Below, piece after piece: positions 27,328 to 36,351 of a stretch of 64,000 nt of DNA. The translations under genes were made by a program, and so were the position numbers. The notes under the pieces are model-generated. The model was given only the letters and a program-made list of their open reading frames with translations, had not been told where the DNA came from and ran no database searches. The DNA is from JAOSJL01 sp963704035 (GTDB lineage: Bacteria; Actinomycetota; Acidimicrobiia; IMCC26256; JAOSJL01): NCBI GenBank assembly GCA_963704035.1, contig CAVPGR010000002.1, positions 496,001 through 560,000 on the forward strand, in the 5' to 3' direction. Within the stretch, counting starts at the first letter, position 1; each line of letters starts with the position of its first letter.

Positions 27328-27365
27328 TTGACGTGACTTGTCTAACGACAATCATTGGTGATACG
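27328..27365 (+). promoter_or_regulatory. Likely promoter and Fur/PerR-type operator of the Fur-like gene
   Basis: TTGACG (27328-27333) is followed 17 bases later by AATCAT, a plausible -35/-10 arrangement. The A/T-rich stretch TAACGACAATCATTG (27343-27357) overlaps the -10 and resembles a degenerate Fur box half (AATCATT). Self-control of this regulator is the usual arrangement in the family. The match is imperfect and the call is tentative. Confidence 0.45.
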
Positions 27366-27803
27366 GTGGCGGACGTGAAGACACCCGAGCTGCTCACCGA
27401 CCGGTTCCGCGCCGAGGGCCTGCGCGTCACCCCCCAACGTGAGTGCATCTTCCGGCACCTCTGGGGCGACGACTCACACCCCACGGTCGAGGTGCTCCAC
27501 GACCGTGTCCGGGCGGAGATGACCACGGTGTCGCTGAAGACCGTGTACCAGACGGTCCACGACCTCGCCGACATGGGGGAGGTTCGGCTCATCGATCTCG
27601 GAACAGGCACGCAGCGTGTCGATCCCAACATCGAGCAGGCCCACCACCACCTCGTGTGCGTCCGGTGCGGGATGATCCGCGACGTCCCGGTGCCCGAGAC
27701 CACGCCGCGCGTCTCGGCCCGCGATCGCCACGGCTTCTCGGTCGACAGCGTCGAGGTCAACTACCGGGGAGTGTGCGACGCCTGCGCATCGGCGACCAAC
27801 TGA
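27366..27803 (+). CDS. Fur family metal/peroxide-responsive repressor (PerR-like)
   Basis: 145 residues. Winged helix with L-R-V-T-P-Q-R-E-C-I-F near residue 17 and T-V-S-L-K-T-V-Y-Q-T-V-H-D-L (recognition helix). Dimerisation/metal domain has H-H-H-L-V-C-V-R-C-G and a final C-D-A-C pair, giving the two CXXC structural zinc site of Fur/PerR proteins. The neighbouring rubrerythrin and Fe-S genes argue for peroxide or iron control. I use GTG at 27366; GTG at 27375 is possible. The gap to rubrerythrin is 81 bases. Confidence 0.88.
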   Translation: MADVKTPELLTDRFRAEGLRVTPQRECIFRHLWGDDSHPTVEVLHDRVRAEMTTVSLKTVYQTVHDLADMGEVRLIDLGTGTQRVDPNIEQAHHHLVCVRCGMIRDVPVPETTPRVSARDRHGFSVDSVEVNYRGVCDACASATN

Positions 27804-27884
27804 GCGTCGACCCACCGTTCAAGACTGTTCTGGAAGACCGTTCTCGAAGAAGAGACTCAGGAAACCGACAAGTGAGGAGAAGCG

Positions 27885-28304
<420 letters not shown>

Positions 28305-28316
28305 GCCGGAGAGCGC

Positions 28317-28341
28317 GGAGGGGCCGCTCGTCGGCCCCTCC
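28317..28341 (+). terminator. Intrinsic terminator-like hairpin after rubrerythrin
   Basis: GGAGGGGCCG (28317-28326) pairs perfectly with CGGCCCCTCC (28332-28341) around CTCGT. A short T-run (ACTTTT) follows only ten bases later. It may limit read-through into the Fe-S gene, giving different levels of the two proteins. Confidence 0.75.
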
Positions 28342-28356
28342 ACACGCTCTACTTTT

Positions 28357-28435
28357 CACAGTCGACACAGTCGACACCCACACCACGGGGAAGACATCAC
28401 AGTCGACACAGTCGACACCCACACCAGGGGAAGAC
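28357..28435. repeat. Tandem duplication of about 39 bases in the Fe-S gene leader
   Basis: Bases 28357-28395 and 28398-28435 are the same sequence apart from one base (an ACGGGG/AGGGG length difference), a period of 41. Each copy itself contains two GTCGACAC units. The repeat ends six bases before the ATG of the Fe-S protein and its GGGGAAGAC tail acts as the ribosome binding region, so the duplication doubles the leader. It could be slippage or a repeated operator. Confidence 0.85.
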
Positions 28436-28441
28436 GGGGCG

Positions 28442-29716
28442 ATGACCACGACCTACGACCCACACGATCGGGCATATCTCGACGCGGCCGATGCGCGCGA
28501 CGAGCGCGACCGCGTCTTCGACCTATGTCACGGCTGTCGGCTCTGCTGGAACCTGTGCCCGTCGTTCGAGACGCTCTTCGAACTGATCGACGATGTGCAC
28601 GGCGATGACCCGCACGCCCTCACCGGCGACGAGCACGACCGCATCGTCGGGGAGTGCTACCAGTGCAAGCTCTGCTACCTGAAGTGTCCGTATGTTCCGC
28701 CCCACGAGTGGGATCTCGACTTTCCGCGCCTCATGATGCGGTCGTTGTCGATCCAGCATGCCGAGGGCAAGGTCGACCGGTCCGCGAACGTGCTGGCACG
28801 CACCGACCTCCAGGGGAAGGTGGCGTCGAAGATGGCGGGGGCGGTCAACGCCGCCAACCGCACGCCGTGGATTCGCCGCGCCATGGAGAAGACCGTCGGC
28901 ATCGCCGCCGACCGCGTGCTGCCGAACTTCGCCAAGGTCCGGTTCTCACGGTGGTTCGGCCGGCATCCCCGCCGTCCCGACCCGCCCAAGGGTGAGGTCA
29001 CGCTCTTCCCCACGTGCATCGTCGAATACCAGGAGCCCGCGATCGGCAAAGACGTGGTCGGCGTGTACGAGCACAACGGGATCGGTTGTGACCTGCCGGA
29101 GGGTCAGGTGTGCTGCGGGATGCCGTGGCTCGACGCCGGCGACGTCGACCGGTTCATGAAACACGCGAAACGGAACGTCGAGGTACTCGACGATGCCGCC
29201 ACCGCCGGTCGGCCGATCATCGTTCCGCAGCCCACGTGCGCGTACGTCCTGAAGAAGGAGTACCCGGAGTACCTCCAGACCGACGCCGCTCGGCGTGTGG
29301 CCGACTCGGTGCAGGACGTCACCGAACATCTCATGGATCTGCACCGGGCCGACGAGCTCGACACCGACTTCGACGGCGACGTCCCGGAATCGATCGTGTG
29401 GCACGCCGCCTGCCACTACCGGGCACAGCAGATGGGCCCGCGCAGCAAGCAGCTGCTCGAGCTCACGGGCGCCACGGTCGAGATGGTGGAGAAGTGCTCC
29501 GCGATCGACGGGACGTGGGGTCTGCGGGCCGAGAACGTCGAACTGGCGCGCAAGGTGGCCAAGCCGCTGATGCGCAAGGTCGAGGAATCCGATGCCACGG
29601 TCGTCGCAGGTGACTGTCACCTGGCCAACACCGCGATCGACGAGGCGACCGGGCGTGCCGCGACGCATCCGATCCAGCTACTCGCCCGCGCCTACGGCAT
29701 TCCCGACGAGGACTGA
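28442..29716 (+). CDS. Heterodisulfide reductase-like (4Fe-4S) oxidoreductase with CCG domains
   Basis: 424 residues. Two [4Fe-4S] ferredoxin motifs: C-H-G-C-R-L-C-W-N-L-C-P and C-Y-Q-C-K-L-C-Y-L-K-C-P (about residues 30-85). Two CCG cysteine-rich domains follow: V-C-C-G-M-P-W-L and A-C-H-Y-R-A-Q-Q-M-G with K-C-S-A-I-D-G-T-W-G. The layout resembles GlpC/HdrD proteins that pass electrons to disulfide or quinone partners. Rubrerythrin, this protein and DUF3501 recur together in several bacteria, so it is probably the electron donor or partner in peroxide detoxification; that link is inference. ATG at 28442 follows the tandem repeat. DUF3501 begins 13 bases later. Confidence 0.88.
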   Translation: MTTTYDPHDRAYLDAADARDERDRVFDLCHGCRLCWNLCPSFETLFELIDDVHGDDPHALTGDEHDRIVGECYQCKLCYLKCPYVPPHEWDLDFPRLMMRSLSIQHAEGKVDRSANVLARTDLQGKVASKMAGAVNAANRTPWIRRAMEKTVGIAADRVLPNFAKVRFSRWFGRHPRRPDPPKGEVTLFPTCIVEYQEPAIGKDVVGVYEHNGIGCDLPEGQVCCGMPWLDAGDVDRFMKHAKRNVEVLDDAATAGRPIIVPQPTCAYVLKKEYPEYLQTDAARRVADSVQDVTEHLMDLHRADELDTDFDGDVPESIVWHAACHYRAQQMGPRSKQLLELTGATVEMVEKCSAIDGTWGLRAENVELARKVAKPLMRKVEESDATVVAGDCHLANTAIDEATGRAATHPIQLLARAYGIPDED

Positions 29717-29729
29717 GCGGGTCCCACGA

Positions 29730-30362
29730 ATGCAGAAGCTCACCCTCGACGACATCGTCGATCTGCGTGCCTACGAGCGCGAGCGTGACGCGTTCCGGCG
29801 ACATGTCATCGAGCTGAAGAAGGGTCGCCGAATCCACCTCGGGACGATCGTGACCCTCACGTTCGAGAACGCCGACACCGTCCGGTTTCAGATCCAGGAG
29901 ATGGCCCGCGCCGAGCGCATGCTGCGCGACGAGCAGATCGCTCACGAGGTCGAGGTCTACAACGAGCTGATTCCCGACCCGGGAGAACTGTCGGCCACGC
30001 TGTTTCTCGAGCTCACGAGCGACGATCAGCTGCGCGAGTGGCTGCCCAAGCTCGTCGGGGTCCAGCGTCACGTGCGTTTCCGCTTCGGATCCGGCGACGG
30101 TGCCGACAGCGGCGAATCAGAGAACGTCGACAACACCGTCGACAACACCGTCGACAGCATCCCCGAGGACGAGGAGCGCCTCACCCGCGAGGACGAGACA
30201 ACACCGGCGGTTCACTACGTGAAGTTCCGCTTCACGCTCGCACAAGTTGCTGCCCTGCGCGAAGGCCCGGCGTTCCTCGAGATCACCCACCCCGAGTACC
30301 GCGAGTCCGTCGAGCTGAGCCCGGCCCAGCGTTCAGAGTTGGCGGCCGATCTCGCCCTCTAG
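29730..30362 (+). CDS. DUF3501 family protein
   Basis: 210 residues. The N-terminal two-thirds carry the DUF3501 signature: L-T-L-D-D-I-V-D-L-R-A-Y-E-R-E-R, H-L-G-T-I-V-T-L-T-F-E-N, and M-A-R-A-E-R-M-L. The remainder is acidic with a repeated V-D-N-T-V-D-N-T-V-D linker (15-base tandem DNA repeat at about 30126-30160). No catalytic motif is evident. Family members sit next to rubrerythrin and the GlpC-like Fe-S protein, as here, implying a shared role in oxidative defence. The linker is an odd local expansion not expected in the family. The start ATG at 29730 is favoured because upstream codons overlap the Fe-S gene. Confidence 0.85.
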   Translation: MQKLTLDDIVDLRAYERERDAFRRHVIELKKGRRIHLGTIVTLTFENADTVRFQIQEMARAERMLRDEQIAHEVEVYNELIPDPGELSATLFLELTSDDQLREWLPKLVGVQRHVRFRFGSGDGADSGESENVDNTVDNTVDSIPEDEERLTREDETTPAVHYVKFRFTLAQVAALREGPAFLEITHPEYRESVELSPAQRSELAADLAL

Positions 30363-30374
30363 GCTGACGGGCCC

Positions 30375-30809
30375 ATGGACATCGAGGTTCGAAGGATCCG
30401 ACCCGACGCGGTTCTCCCGCACGCGCAACACGTAGGTGACGCCGGCTACGACCTCGTTGCCTGTGAGGGCGCCCACCTGGCGCCCGCCGGCGGTCACGCG
30501 GTGGTGCCGACGGGCATCGCCGTGGCGATCCCGCCCGGCCACGCGGGCTTCGTCCAGCCCCGCTCGGGGCTCGCCGCCCGCCACGGCGTCACCTGTCTGA
30601 ACACCCCGGGCCTGATCGACGCGGGGTACCGCGACGAGATCCGGGTGATCCTCGTGAACACCGACCCCGACGAGGCGTTCGCCGTCGCGCCAGGCGACCG
30701 CATCGCGCAGCTCGTGATCCAACGCGTCGAGGACGTCATCTGGCGGGAGGTCGACACGCTCGACGACACATCGCGGGGCCGGGGTGGCCTAGGTTCGACA
30801 GGCCGCTAG
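30375..30809 (+). CDS. dut: Deoxyuridine 5'-triphosphate nucleotidohydrolase
   Basis: 144 residues. The five dUTPase motifs are visible: D-A-G-Y-D-L (I), Q-P-R-S-G-L-A (II), N-T-P-G-L-I-D-A-G-Y (III, with the catalytic Asp), G-D-R-I-A-Q-L-V (IV) and G-R-G-G-L-G-S-T-G-R (V, P-loop-like tail). It hydrolyses dUTP to dUMP and pyrophosphate, keeping uracil out of DNA. It starts 12 bases after DUF3501 and may be co-transcribed. Motif V is complete. Length is typical for a trimeric bacterial enzyme. Confidence 0.96.
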   Translation: MDIEVRRIRPDAVLPHAQHVGDAGYDLVACEGAHLAPAGGHAVVPTGIAVAIPPGHAGFVQPRSGLAARHGVTCLNTPGLIDAGYRDEIRVILVNTDPDEAFAVAPGDRIAQLVIQRVEDVIWREVDTLDDTSRGRGGLGSTGR

Positions 30810-30819
30810 CCTGCCCCCA

Positions 30820-31752
30820 ATGCAACCCTTCCGGTTCGGTGTCCAGATGTCCGAGGCGACCTCGGGGGCCGAATGGGCGGAGAAGGCCCGGCGCATCGAG
30901 GGCAACGGCTTTTCGACGTTGTTCATGCCCGACCACTTCGACGACACGATGCTGGCGCCGATGCCCGCGATCGCGATGGCGGCAGCGGCCACGCAGACAT
31001 TGCGCGTCGGCACCCTCGTTCTCGGAAACGACTACAAGCACCCCGCCGTCGTGGCCAAAGAGGCCGCCACGATCGACGTCCTCTCGGACGGTCGTCTCGA
31101 GCTGGGCATCGGTGCCGGGTGGATGATCGCCGACTACGAGGAGATCGGGTGGGAGTACGACCGCCCGGGTCTCCGGATCGAGCGCCTCGAGGAGGCGGTC
31201 GCCGTCATCAAGGGGGCGTGGGCTCCCGGGGCGTTCAGCTTCGCCGGCGAGCATTACGCGATCACCGACTACGACGCGACACCCGAACCCGTCCAGAAGC
31301 CGCACCCGCCGCTCCTCATCGGAGGCGGGGGGAAGCGCGTGCTGTCGCTCGCGGCGCGAGAGGCCGACATCATCGGCGTCAACCCGAACCTGGCTGCGGG
31401 AGCCGCCACCCCGGAGGTCGCCAAGACCGCGTTGGCGAAGGAGACCGCCGACAAGATCGGTTGGATCAAGGAGGCGGCAGGCGACCGCTTCGACGACATC
31501 GAGCTCCAGGTGCGCTACTTCGTCGCTGCCGTCACCGACGACCGTGTCGGTTTCGCGGAGATGATCGCGGGTCCAGTCGGCATCAGTGCCGAGGACGCGC
31601 TGGCGTCAGGTCTCGCTCTCGTCGGCACCGAAGACGAGATCGTCGAGACCTGTCTGCAACGACGCGAGGAGTACGGCTTCACCTACATCGTCGTGGGTGA
31701 AGGCGAGATCGACAGCTTCGCCCCGATCGTGGAGCGCCTCGCGGGCCAGTAG
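30820..31752 (+). CDS. LLM class F420-dependent oxidoreductase
   Basis: 310 residues, TIM-barrel luciferase-like monooxygenase family. F-R-F-G-V-Q opens the barrel; L-F-M-P-D-H-F-D and G-T-L-V-L-G-N-D-Y-K-H-P are conserved loop segments, and G-R-L-E-L-G-I-G-A-G-W is the family signature. Members of this TIGR03621-like group use F420 or FMN. The substrate is unknown. ATG at 30820 is 10 bases after dut. It converges with the thiamine-diphosphate enzyme with a 3-base gap. Confidence 0.9.
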   Translation: MQPFRFGVQMSEATSGAEWAEKARRIEGNGFSTLFMPDHFDDTMLAPMPAIAMAAAATQTLRVGTLVLGNDYKHPAVVAKEAATIDVLSDGRLELGIGAGWMIADYEEIGWEYDRPGLRIERLEEAVAVIKGAWAPGAFSFAGEHYAITDYDATPEPVQKPHPPLLIGGGGKRVLSLAAREADIIGVNPNLAAGAATPEVAKTALAKETADKIGWIKEAAGDRFDDIELQVRYFVAAVTDDRVGFAEMIAGPVGISAEDALASGLALVGTEDEIVETCLQRREEYGFTYIVVGEGEIDSFAPIVERLAGQ

Positions 31753-31755
31753 GTC

Positions 31756-33312
31756 TCAGAAGCCGGCAGGTACGACGGCCTCGATCAGGTGCGGTCCGGG
31801 TTCGTCGATCGCCCGTTCGAGCTGTGTGGTGAGGTCCTCGGCGTCCTTGGCACGGTTCGCGGGAACGCCCATGCCTCTCGCCAGTGCCACGAAGTCCAGA
31901 TCGGGCTCCGACAGGTCGAGGAGCCGTTGAGCGCGCGGCCCGGGGCTGCCGGCGCCGACGCGCTCGAGTTCCAGATTCAAGATCGCGTACGAGCGGTTGT
32001 TGATGAGGACCGTCGTGACATCGAGTTGTTCTCGTGCCTGCGTCCAGAGCCCCTGGAGCGTGTACATCGCGCTGCCCTCGGCTTGGAGCGAGACAACCGG
32101 GCGGTCGGGGCTCGCCACCGCTGCTCCGGTCGCCACCGGGATTCCCTGGCCGATGGCCCCACCGGTGAGGGTGAGCCAGTCGTGGGGAGGCGCGCCCGCG
32201 GTGGCTCCGGCCGCATAGATCCCGCCCGTTGCGCCCTCGTCGGAAATGACGGCGTGGTCGGGGAGCACCGCGCCGAGCGCCGCGCAGACGGTCTCCGCAC
32301 TCAGCTCGCCGGTCGGCCGATCCGGCCGTGACGCCGGCTGGAGCACGGCGGAATCAGGTGCCGCGCCGATCGCGTCGGCGAGGTGCTCCAGAGCACCCAC
32401 GACGTCGTCGCCCCCCGTTGCCAGGGTGTGCACCATGCATCCCTCGGGCACGAGCGTGCTCGCCTTGTCGGGATAGGCGAAGAACGAGACGGGAGAGGTG
32501 GCGTCGACAAGAACGAGATGCGCGAGACCGTCCAGTTGCAGGGCGGCCAACTCCGCCAGGTACGCGAGGCGCTCCACCCCCGGAAGCCCGGCGCCCCGTT
32601 CGAGGCGCGCGGGGAACGTCTCGGCGAGCATCTTCGTTTCCGTGGTCGCCGCGGAGCGCGCCGCGGCGACGAGTCCCGGCGCTCGAAGCGCCGCACCTCC
32701 CAGCAGGAACGCGCAGGGCGCGTCGGAACGGAGCACGCCGGCGATCTCGCGGACAGCGTCGTCCGTCACGCGGCCAGGAGCGGGTGGCTTCGACGGTTCG
32801 GCCGGCTCGGCACCGTCGAGCCAGCAGACGTCGGCGGGGAGGATCAGGGTCGCCACCTGACCAGGTGGGCCGGTTGCAGCGGCGACGGCCGCGGCTCCGT
32901 CTGTCCCGACGTCGTCAGCCCGTTCGGTCCGCCGGATCCATCCCGAGACATTGGACGCCAGTGCTTCGATGTCGGACTCGAGAGGTGCGTCGTACTGCTT
33001 GTGGTACGTGGCGTGGTCGCCGACGATGTTGACCATCGGTGTGTGTGCGCGCCGGGCGTTGTGGAGGTTGGCGATGCCGTTGCCCAACCCCGGGCCGAGG
33101 TGCAGGAGAGTGGCCGCCGGGCGTTCCGCCATCCGCGCGTAGCCGTCGGCGGCTCCGGTGACGACACCCTCGAACAATCCGAGCACGCCGCGCATCCCGT
33201 CCACCTCGTCGAGCGCCGCCACGAAGTGCATCTCGGAGGTGCCGGGGTTGGCGAAGCATGTGTCGACGCCGCTCGCGAGCAACGTGCGGATCAGCGCCTG
33301 GGCACCGTTCAT
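31756..33312 (-). CDS. Thiamine-diphosphate-dependent enzyme (acetolactate synthase large subunit-like)
   Basis: 518 residues with the three-domain TPP fold. PYR domain holds the ThDP-activating Glu in L-G-L-F-E-G-V-V. The C-terminal PP domain has S-L-Q-A-E-G-S-A-M-Y with Asn in I-N-N-R-S-Y-A-I-L, a variant of the GDG-X-NN motif. Reaction uncertain: acetolactate synthase-like labels are common, but benzoylformate decarboxylase-like chemistry is equally compatible. Its ATG overlaps the TGA of the upstream flavoprotein (ATGA), so the two proteins are made together, perhaps for oxidising a hydroxyacid and then decarboxylating the keto acid, which is inference. No small subunit gene is present. 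Confidence 0.87.
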   Translation of the reverse strand: MNGAQALIRTLLASGVDTCFANPGTSEMHFVAALDEVDGMRGVLGLFEGVVTGAADGYARMAERPAATLLHLGPGLGNGIANLHNARRAHTPMVNIVGDHATYHKQYDAPLESDIEALASNVSGWIRRTERADDVGTDGAAAVAAATGPPGQVATLILPADVCWLDGAEPAEPSKPPAPGRVTDDAVREIAGVLRSDAPCAFLLGGAALRAPGLVAAARSAATTETKMLAETFPARLERGAGLPGVERLAYLAELAALQLDGLAHLVLVDATSPVSFFAYPDKASTLVPEGCMVHTLATGGDDVVGALEHLADAIGAAPDSAVLQPASRPDRPTGELSAETVCAALGAVLPDHAVISDEGATGGIYAAGATAGAPPHDWLTLTGGAIGQGIPVATGAAVASPDRPVVSLQAEGSAMYTLQGLWTQAREQLDVTTVLINNRSYAILNLELERVGAGSPGPRAQRLLDLSEPDLDFVALARGMGVPANRAKDAEDLTTQLERAIDEPGPHLIEAVVPAGF

Positions 33313-34685
33313 GAGTCGAGCAGGGTGCCGGGGTTGAGGATTCCGCGCGGATCGAAGGCGGTCTTGATCCGCCGCATGAGATCGATCTTCACCGGGTCCT
33401 CCAGTTCGAGGAAGTAGGCCTGCTTCTCGCTACCGATACCGTGTTCCGCCGAGATCGCGCCTCCCAGCGCCATGCCCGCCTCCAGGATCCCGTGCATCAG
33501 CGCGCGGCGCTTCTCCGTGTCGGGCTGGAAGACGGCGAGATGCACATTCCCGTCGCCGGCGTGGCCCGCGCCGGCGGTGAACGCACCGTTTTCCTGTGCG
33601 AGGTCGGACACCGTCTGGAGGTAGTCGGGAATCGACGCGCGGGGGACGACGACATCGATGATGTCGTCTGCTCCACGAGCTTTCGATACCCAGAACGCAC
33701 GTTCCCGGGCGACAAGGAGGCGCGTGGCGGCCTGCTCCGGCAGAACGTAGAGATCGAGCGCACCCAGCTCGGTGAGGAGTTCGCCGAGGGTTTCGACGTC
33801 CTCTTCGACCCGGTCGGCGTCCTTGCCTTCCAGGAGGACGACCAGGTAGGCGAGTGCGGTCTCGCGGATCTCCTGGGGGATTCCCAGGTCGAGGTCTTCG
33901 CTCTCGGTCGTCGCCTCCATGCCCAGGAGGTCGATGTACTCGAGGATGGTCGGGTCGACCCCACTTCGGATGATCTCGGGGATTGCGCCTGTGATCTCGG
34001 CGAGGGTGGCGAAGGGCGCGAGCACCGTGGCGGAGTGTTCCGGGCGTCGTTCGATCTTCAGTGTCGCCTCGGTGACGAGAGCGAGGGTTCCCTCGGAGCC
34101 GATGATGAGTTGGGTGAGGTCGTATCCGGTGGTGGCCTTCACGAACTTGCCACCGGTGCGCATCACCTCGCCGGTGGGAAGCACCGCTTCGAGGCCCAAC
34201 ACCCGGTGCCGCGTCACGCCGTATTTCACGGCGCGCATCCCGCCCGCGTTCGTCGCCACGTTCCCGCCGATGGTGGCGCTGTTCTCGCCCGGGTAGACCG
34301 GGTACACGTATCCCAGTGGCGCGAGCGCGTCGTCGAGCTGCTCGAGGGTCACGCCCGGCTGGACGACAGCGACCTGGTTGTCGGTGTCGATCTCGAGGAT
34401 CTCGTTCATGCGTTCGAACGAGACCATGATGGCATCGGGACGTGGGATCGACGCCCCACAAAGCCCGGTGCCCGCGCCCCGGGCCGTGACGGGCGTTCCG
34501 GCCTCGTCGGCCGCCCGCAGGATCGACGCGACCTCGTCGGTCGTGGCCGGGCGGACGAGGGCGGCCGGGGCCTGCGGGGACGCGGTCAGAGCCTCGTCGT
34601 GCGCGTAGTCCTCGCCGATGGCGTCACCGGTCAGAACGTGCGACGTGCCGACGAGGTCGGCCAAGGAGTCCATCAGCGCCGTCAT
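33309..34685 (-). CDS. FAD-binding oxidase, GlcD/D-lactate dehydrogenase type
   Basis: 458 residues. PCMH-type FAD domain: V-T-A-R-G-A-G-T-G-L-C-G-A-S and G-G-N-V-A-T-N-A-G-G-M-R, with G-S-E-G-T-L-A-L-V. C-terminal substrate domain: G-H-A-G-D-G-N-V-H-L-A and S-A-E-H-G-I-G-S-E-K, the usual catalytic histidines. It oxidises 2-hydroxyacids (glycolate, D-lactate or similar), donating electrons to the quinone pool or ETF. I start at ATG 34685; the in-frame 62 codons upstream are a tRNA shadow. It is coupled (ATGA) to the TPP enzyme, pointing to a two-step hydroxyacid catabolic route. The tRNA-Gly gene lies upstream on the other strand. Confidence 0.92.
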   Translation of the reverse strand: MTALMDSLADLVGTSHVLTGDAIGEDYAHDEALTASPQAPAALVRPATTDEVASILRAADEAGTPVTARGAGTGLCGASIPRPDAIMVSFERMNEILEIDTDNQVAVVQPGVTLEQLDDALAPLGYVYPVYPGENSATIGGNVATNAGGMRAVKYGVTRHRVLGLEAVLPTGEVMRTGGKFVKATTGYDLTQLIIGSEGTLALVTEATLKIERRPEHSATVLAPFATLAEITGAIPEIIRSGVDPTILEYIDLLGMEATTESEDLDLGIPQEIRETALAYLVVLLEGKDADRVEEDVETLGELLTELGALDLYVLPEQAATRLLVARERAFWVSKARGADDIIDVVVPRASIPDYLQTVSDLAQENGAFTAGAGHAGDGNVHLAVFQPDTEKRRALMHGILEAGMALGGAISAEHGIGSEKQAYFLELEDPVKIDLMRRIKTAFDPRGILNPGTLLDS

Positions 34686-34768
34686 CCGCACCCTCTCCGA
34701 GACATCCGGTGTACGACCGCCCGGACTGTACCGGCGGCGGGGGTCACTTGGTATCCTGCGCCCCACAC

Positions 34769-34844
34769 GCGGACGTGGCTCAGTTGGTAGAGCATCACCT
34801 TGCCAAGGTGAGGGTCGCGGGTTCGAATCCCGTCGTCCGCTCCA
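34769..34844 (+). tRNA. tRNA-Gly (anticodon GCC)
   Basis: Cloverleaf complete: acceptor GCGGACG (34769-34775) pairs with CGTCCGC (34834-34840), the D arm has GGCTCAGTTGGTAGAGC, the anticodon loop is TTGCCAA with anticodon GCC, and the T arm is GGGTTCGAATCCC. Discriminator T then an encoded CCA (34842-34844). Reads glycine codons GGC/GGU. Confidence 0.97.
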
Positions 34845-34875
34845 GACCCTCTCGACCGGCCCGGTTCCCATAAAG

Positions 34876-34893
34876 TTCTAGTAATCACTAGAA
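34876..34893. promoter_or_regulatory. Operator palindrome upstream of the RIC gene
   Basis: TTCTAGT-AATC-ACTAGAA, perfect 7-bp arms, 40 bases before the ATG at 34933. Its core TCTAGT-N4-ACTAGA recurs at 36352-36367 upstream of the Cys-rich regulator, and not elsewhere that I noticed in the window. This is strong circumstantial evidence for a shared regulator site controlling both genes. Confidence 0.75.
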
Positions 34894-34932
34894 TAATGTG
34901 TTGTACGTCGGTCCGCTCACGGAGGCACCCTC

Positions 34933-35625
34933 ATGGCCATTGACCCGGAAAGCTCACTGGCAGAGATCGTCGACGAGTCCCCGGGCTCGGCCCGGATCTT
35001 CGAAGGCCGCGGTCTCGACTACTGCTGCCATGGTGACCGCAGCCTCGGCGTGGCATGTGATGAGGCGGGGATCGACTCGGCGGAACTCCTCGACGAGTTG
35101 GCCACTCTCGGTTCCGAACCTTCTGCGGAATGGACGGCGATGGGGCCCGTCGAGCTCGCCGACCACATCGAGGCCACGCACCACGCGTTCCTGCACACCG
35201 AGCTGCCACGGCTCGCCGCGTTGGCGGCGAAGGTCGAGTCGGTCCACGGCGAACGCCACCCCGAGCTCGTCGATGTGGCCACCACCTTTGGTGGACTGAA
35301 GTCCGAGCTCGAACCGCACCTGGCCGAAGAGGAGCAGGTGCTGTTCCCGGCGATCCGGCAGTCCTCGGTCGACGACGGGGTCACAGAGGGAGACGGGGTC
35401 ACAGCGGGAATCGCGGACCTCGTCGCCAAGCTGGAGGACGAACACGACAGCGCCGGAGCGCTCCTGGCGCATCTGCGGGCAGCCACGGGGAGCTTCACGG
35501 TCCCCGCTGACGGTTGCGCGAGCTACCAGGCTCTCTACGAGGGCCTCGCAGGCCTCGAAGCCGACACGCACCTGCACGTGCACAAGGAGAACAACATCCT
35601 GTTCCCTGCGGTGACCCTACGCTGA
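34933..35625 (+). CDS. Iron-sulfur cluster repair di-iron protein (RIC, YtfE/ScdA family)
   Basis: 230 residues. The N-terminal ScdA domain carries G-L-D-Y-C-C-H-G-D-R-S-L (residues about 28-39). A hemerythrin-like four-helix domain follows with His/Glu ligands in D-H-I-E-A-T-H-H-A-F, E-P-H-L-A-E-E-E-Q-V-L-F-P, E-D-E-H-D-S and H-L-H-V-H-K-E-N-N-I-L-F-P. RIC proteins restore nitrosative- or oxidatively damaged Fe-S clusters. ATG at 34933 follows CACGGAGGCACC. Regulation: the palindrome at 34876-34893 probably binds the product of the convergent gene 18 bases beyond the stop. A decayed copy of this gene lies at about 56490. Confidence 0.93.
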   Translation: MAIDPESSLAEIVDESPGSARIFEGRGLDYCCHGDRSLGVACDEAGIDSAELLDELATLGSEPSAEWTAMGPVELADHIEATHHAFLHTELPRLAALAAKVESVHGERHPELVDVATTFGGLKSELEPHLAEEEQVLFPAIRQSSVDDGVTEGDGVTAGIADLVAKLEDEHDSAGALLAHLRAATGSFTVPADGCASYQALYEGLAGLEADTHLHVHKENNILFPAVTLR

Positions 35626-35643
35626 CCCGACGCCGATTCGACG

Positions 35644-36304
35644 TCAGGCAACGGACTCCGCGACCAGGTGGCACCGCAGGCGGCATTGTGCGCGGCGCGG
35701 GTCCTCGGGGAGGAGCTCGTCGACGACCAGGCCCCCGCTCTGCTCGGCGGCCCCGTACGCCATGCCGAGGTGCAGCCCGCACACCGTGTCGGGATCGGCC
35801 AGCGCGGTGGTGGCGAAGGGGCAACACCCGAGCACGACCTCGACGGCATTGTCTCGTACGTCGACCGTCGGTTCGAAGCCTTCCCGGGCAATCTGCACGA
35901 CGAATGCGTTGACGGGGTCCGATGCCGGCGCGGTTCCGAGGCGGTGCCGCCGTGCCGCCCGCCGACCCACCTCGACGGGCGAGTCGCCGGTGCGGATCAC
36001 CTCGCTCAACAGCAGTGAGAGCCGTTCGTAGGGTCCCGTCGCGCCCCACCGGCTCGCAGCCGAGGGATGGAGCGAGTAGCACAGCCGCGGGCGTCCACGG
36101 CCCCTCGACGGCATTGTGTCCTGAACGACGAGTTCGGCCTCGACGAGCTTGGCGAGGTGTTGGCGCACGGCGTTGTGGTGCACGCCGATCCGGTCGGTGA
36201 GCTCGGCGATGTCGAGCGACTCCGACGCGTCGGCGACGTGGCGGAAGATCTCGTGACGGGTCGGATCGCCCAGCGCCCGTGCCTGCTCCTGAAAGTGTTG
36301 TCAT
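35644..36304 (-). pseudogene. Cys-rich HTH transcriptional regulator (ArsR/SufR-like), frameshifted near its start
   Basis: Most of the gene reads in one frame: A-L-G-D-P-T-R-H-E-I-F, D-I-A-E-L-T-D-R-I-G-V-H-H-N-A-V-R-Q-H-L (winged-helix), then a C-terminal sensor with G-C-C-P-F-A and later single cysteines (T-V-C-G-L-H, A-Q-C-R-L-R-C-H). These cysteines suggest an Fe-S or NO/redox sensor. The reading frame lacks an ATG; the plausible ATG at 36304 is one frame away, and removing one base at about 36293-36297 gives M-T-T-F-Q-E-Q-A-R-A-L-G and 219 residues. It likely represses itself and the adjacent RIC gene through the TCTAGT-N4-ACTAGA sites. The NO-sensing role is inference. Confidence 0.78.
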
Positions 36305-36351
36305 CGTCGTTTCGAGGTCATCGTCCGCCCGGGTCGCCGTGACAGACTATA

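Noticed and set aside
34686..34871. In-frame upstream extension of the GlcD-type gene by 62 codons
   Set aside because: It reads antisense through the tRNA-Gly gene and gives the well-known false R-R-D-S-N-P-R-P peptide; ATG 34685 fits the family start.
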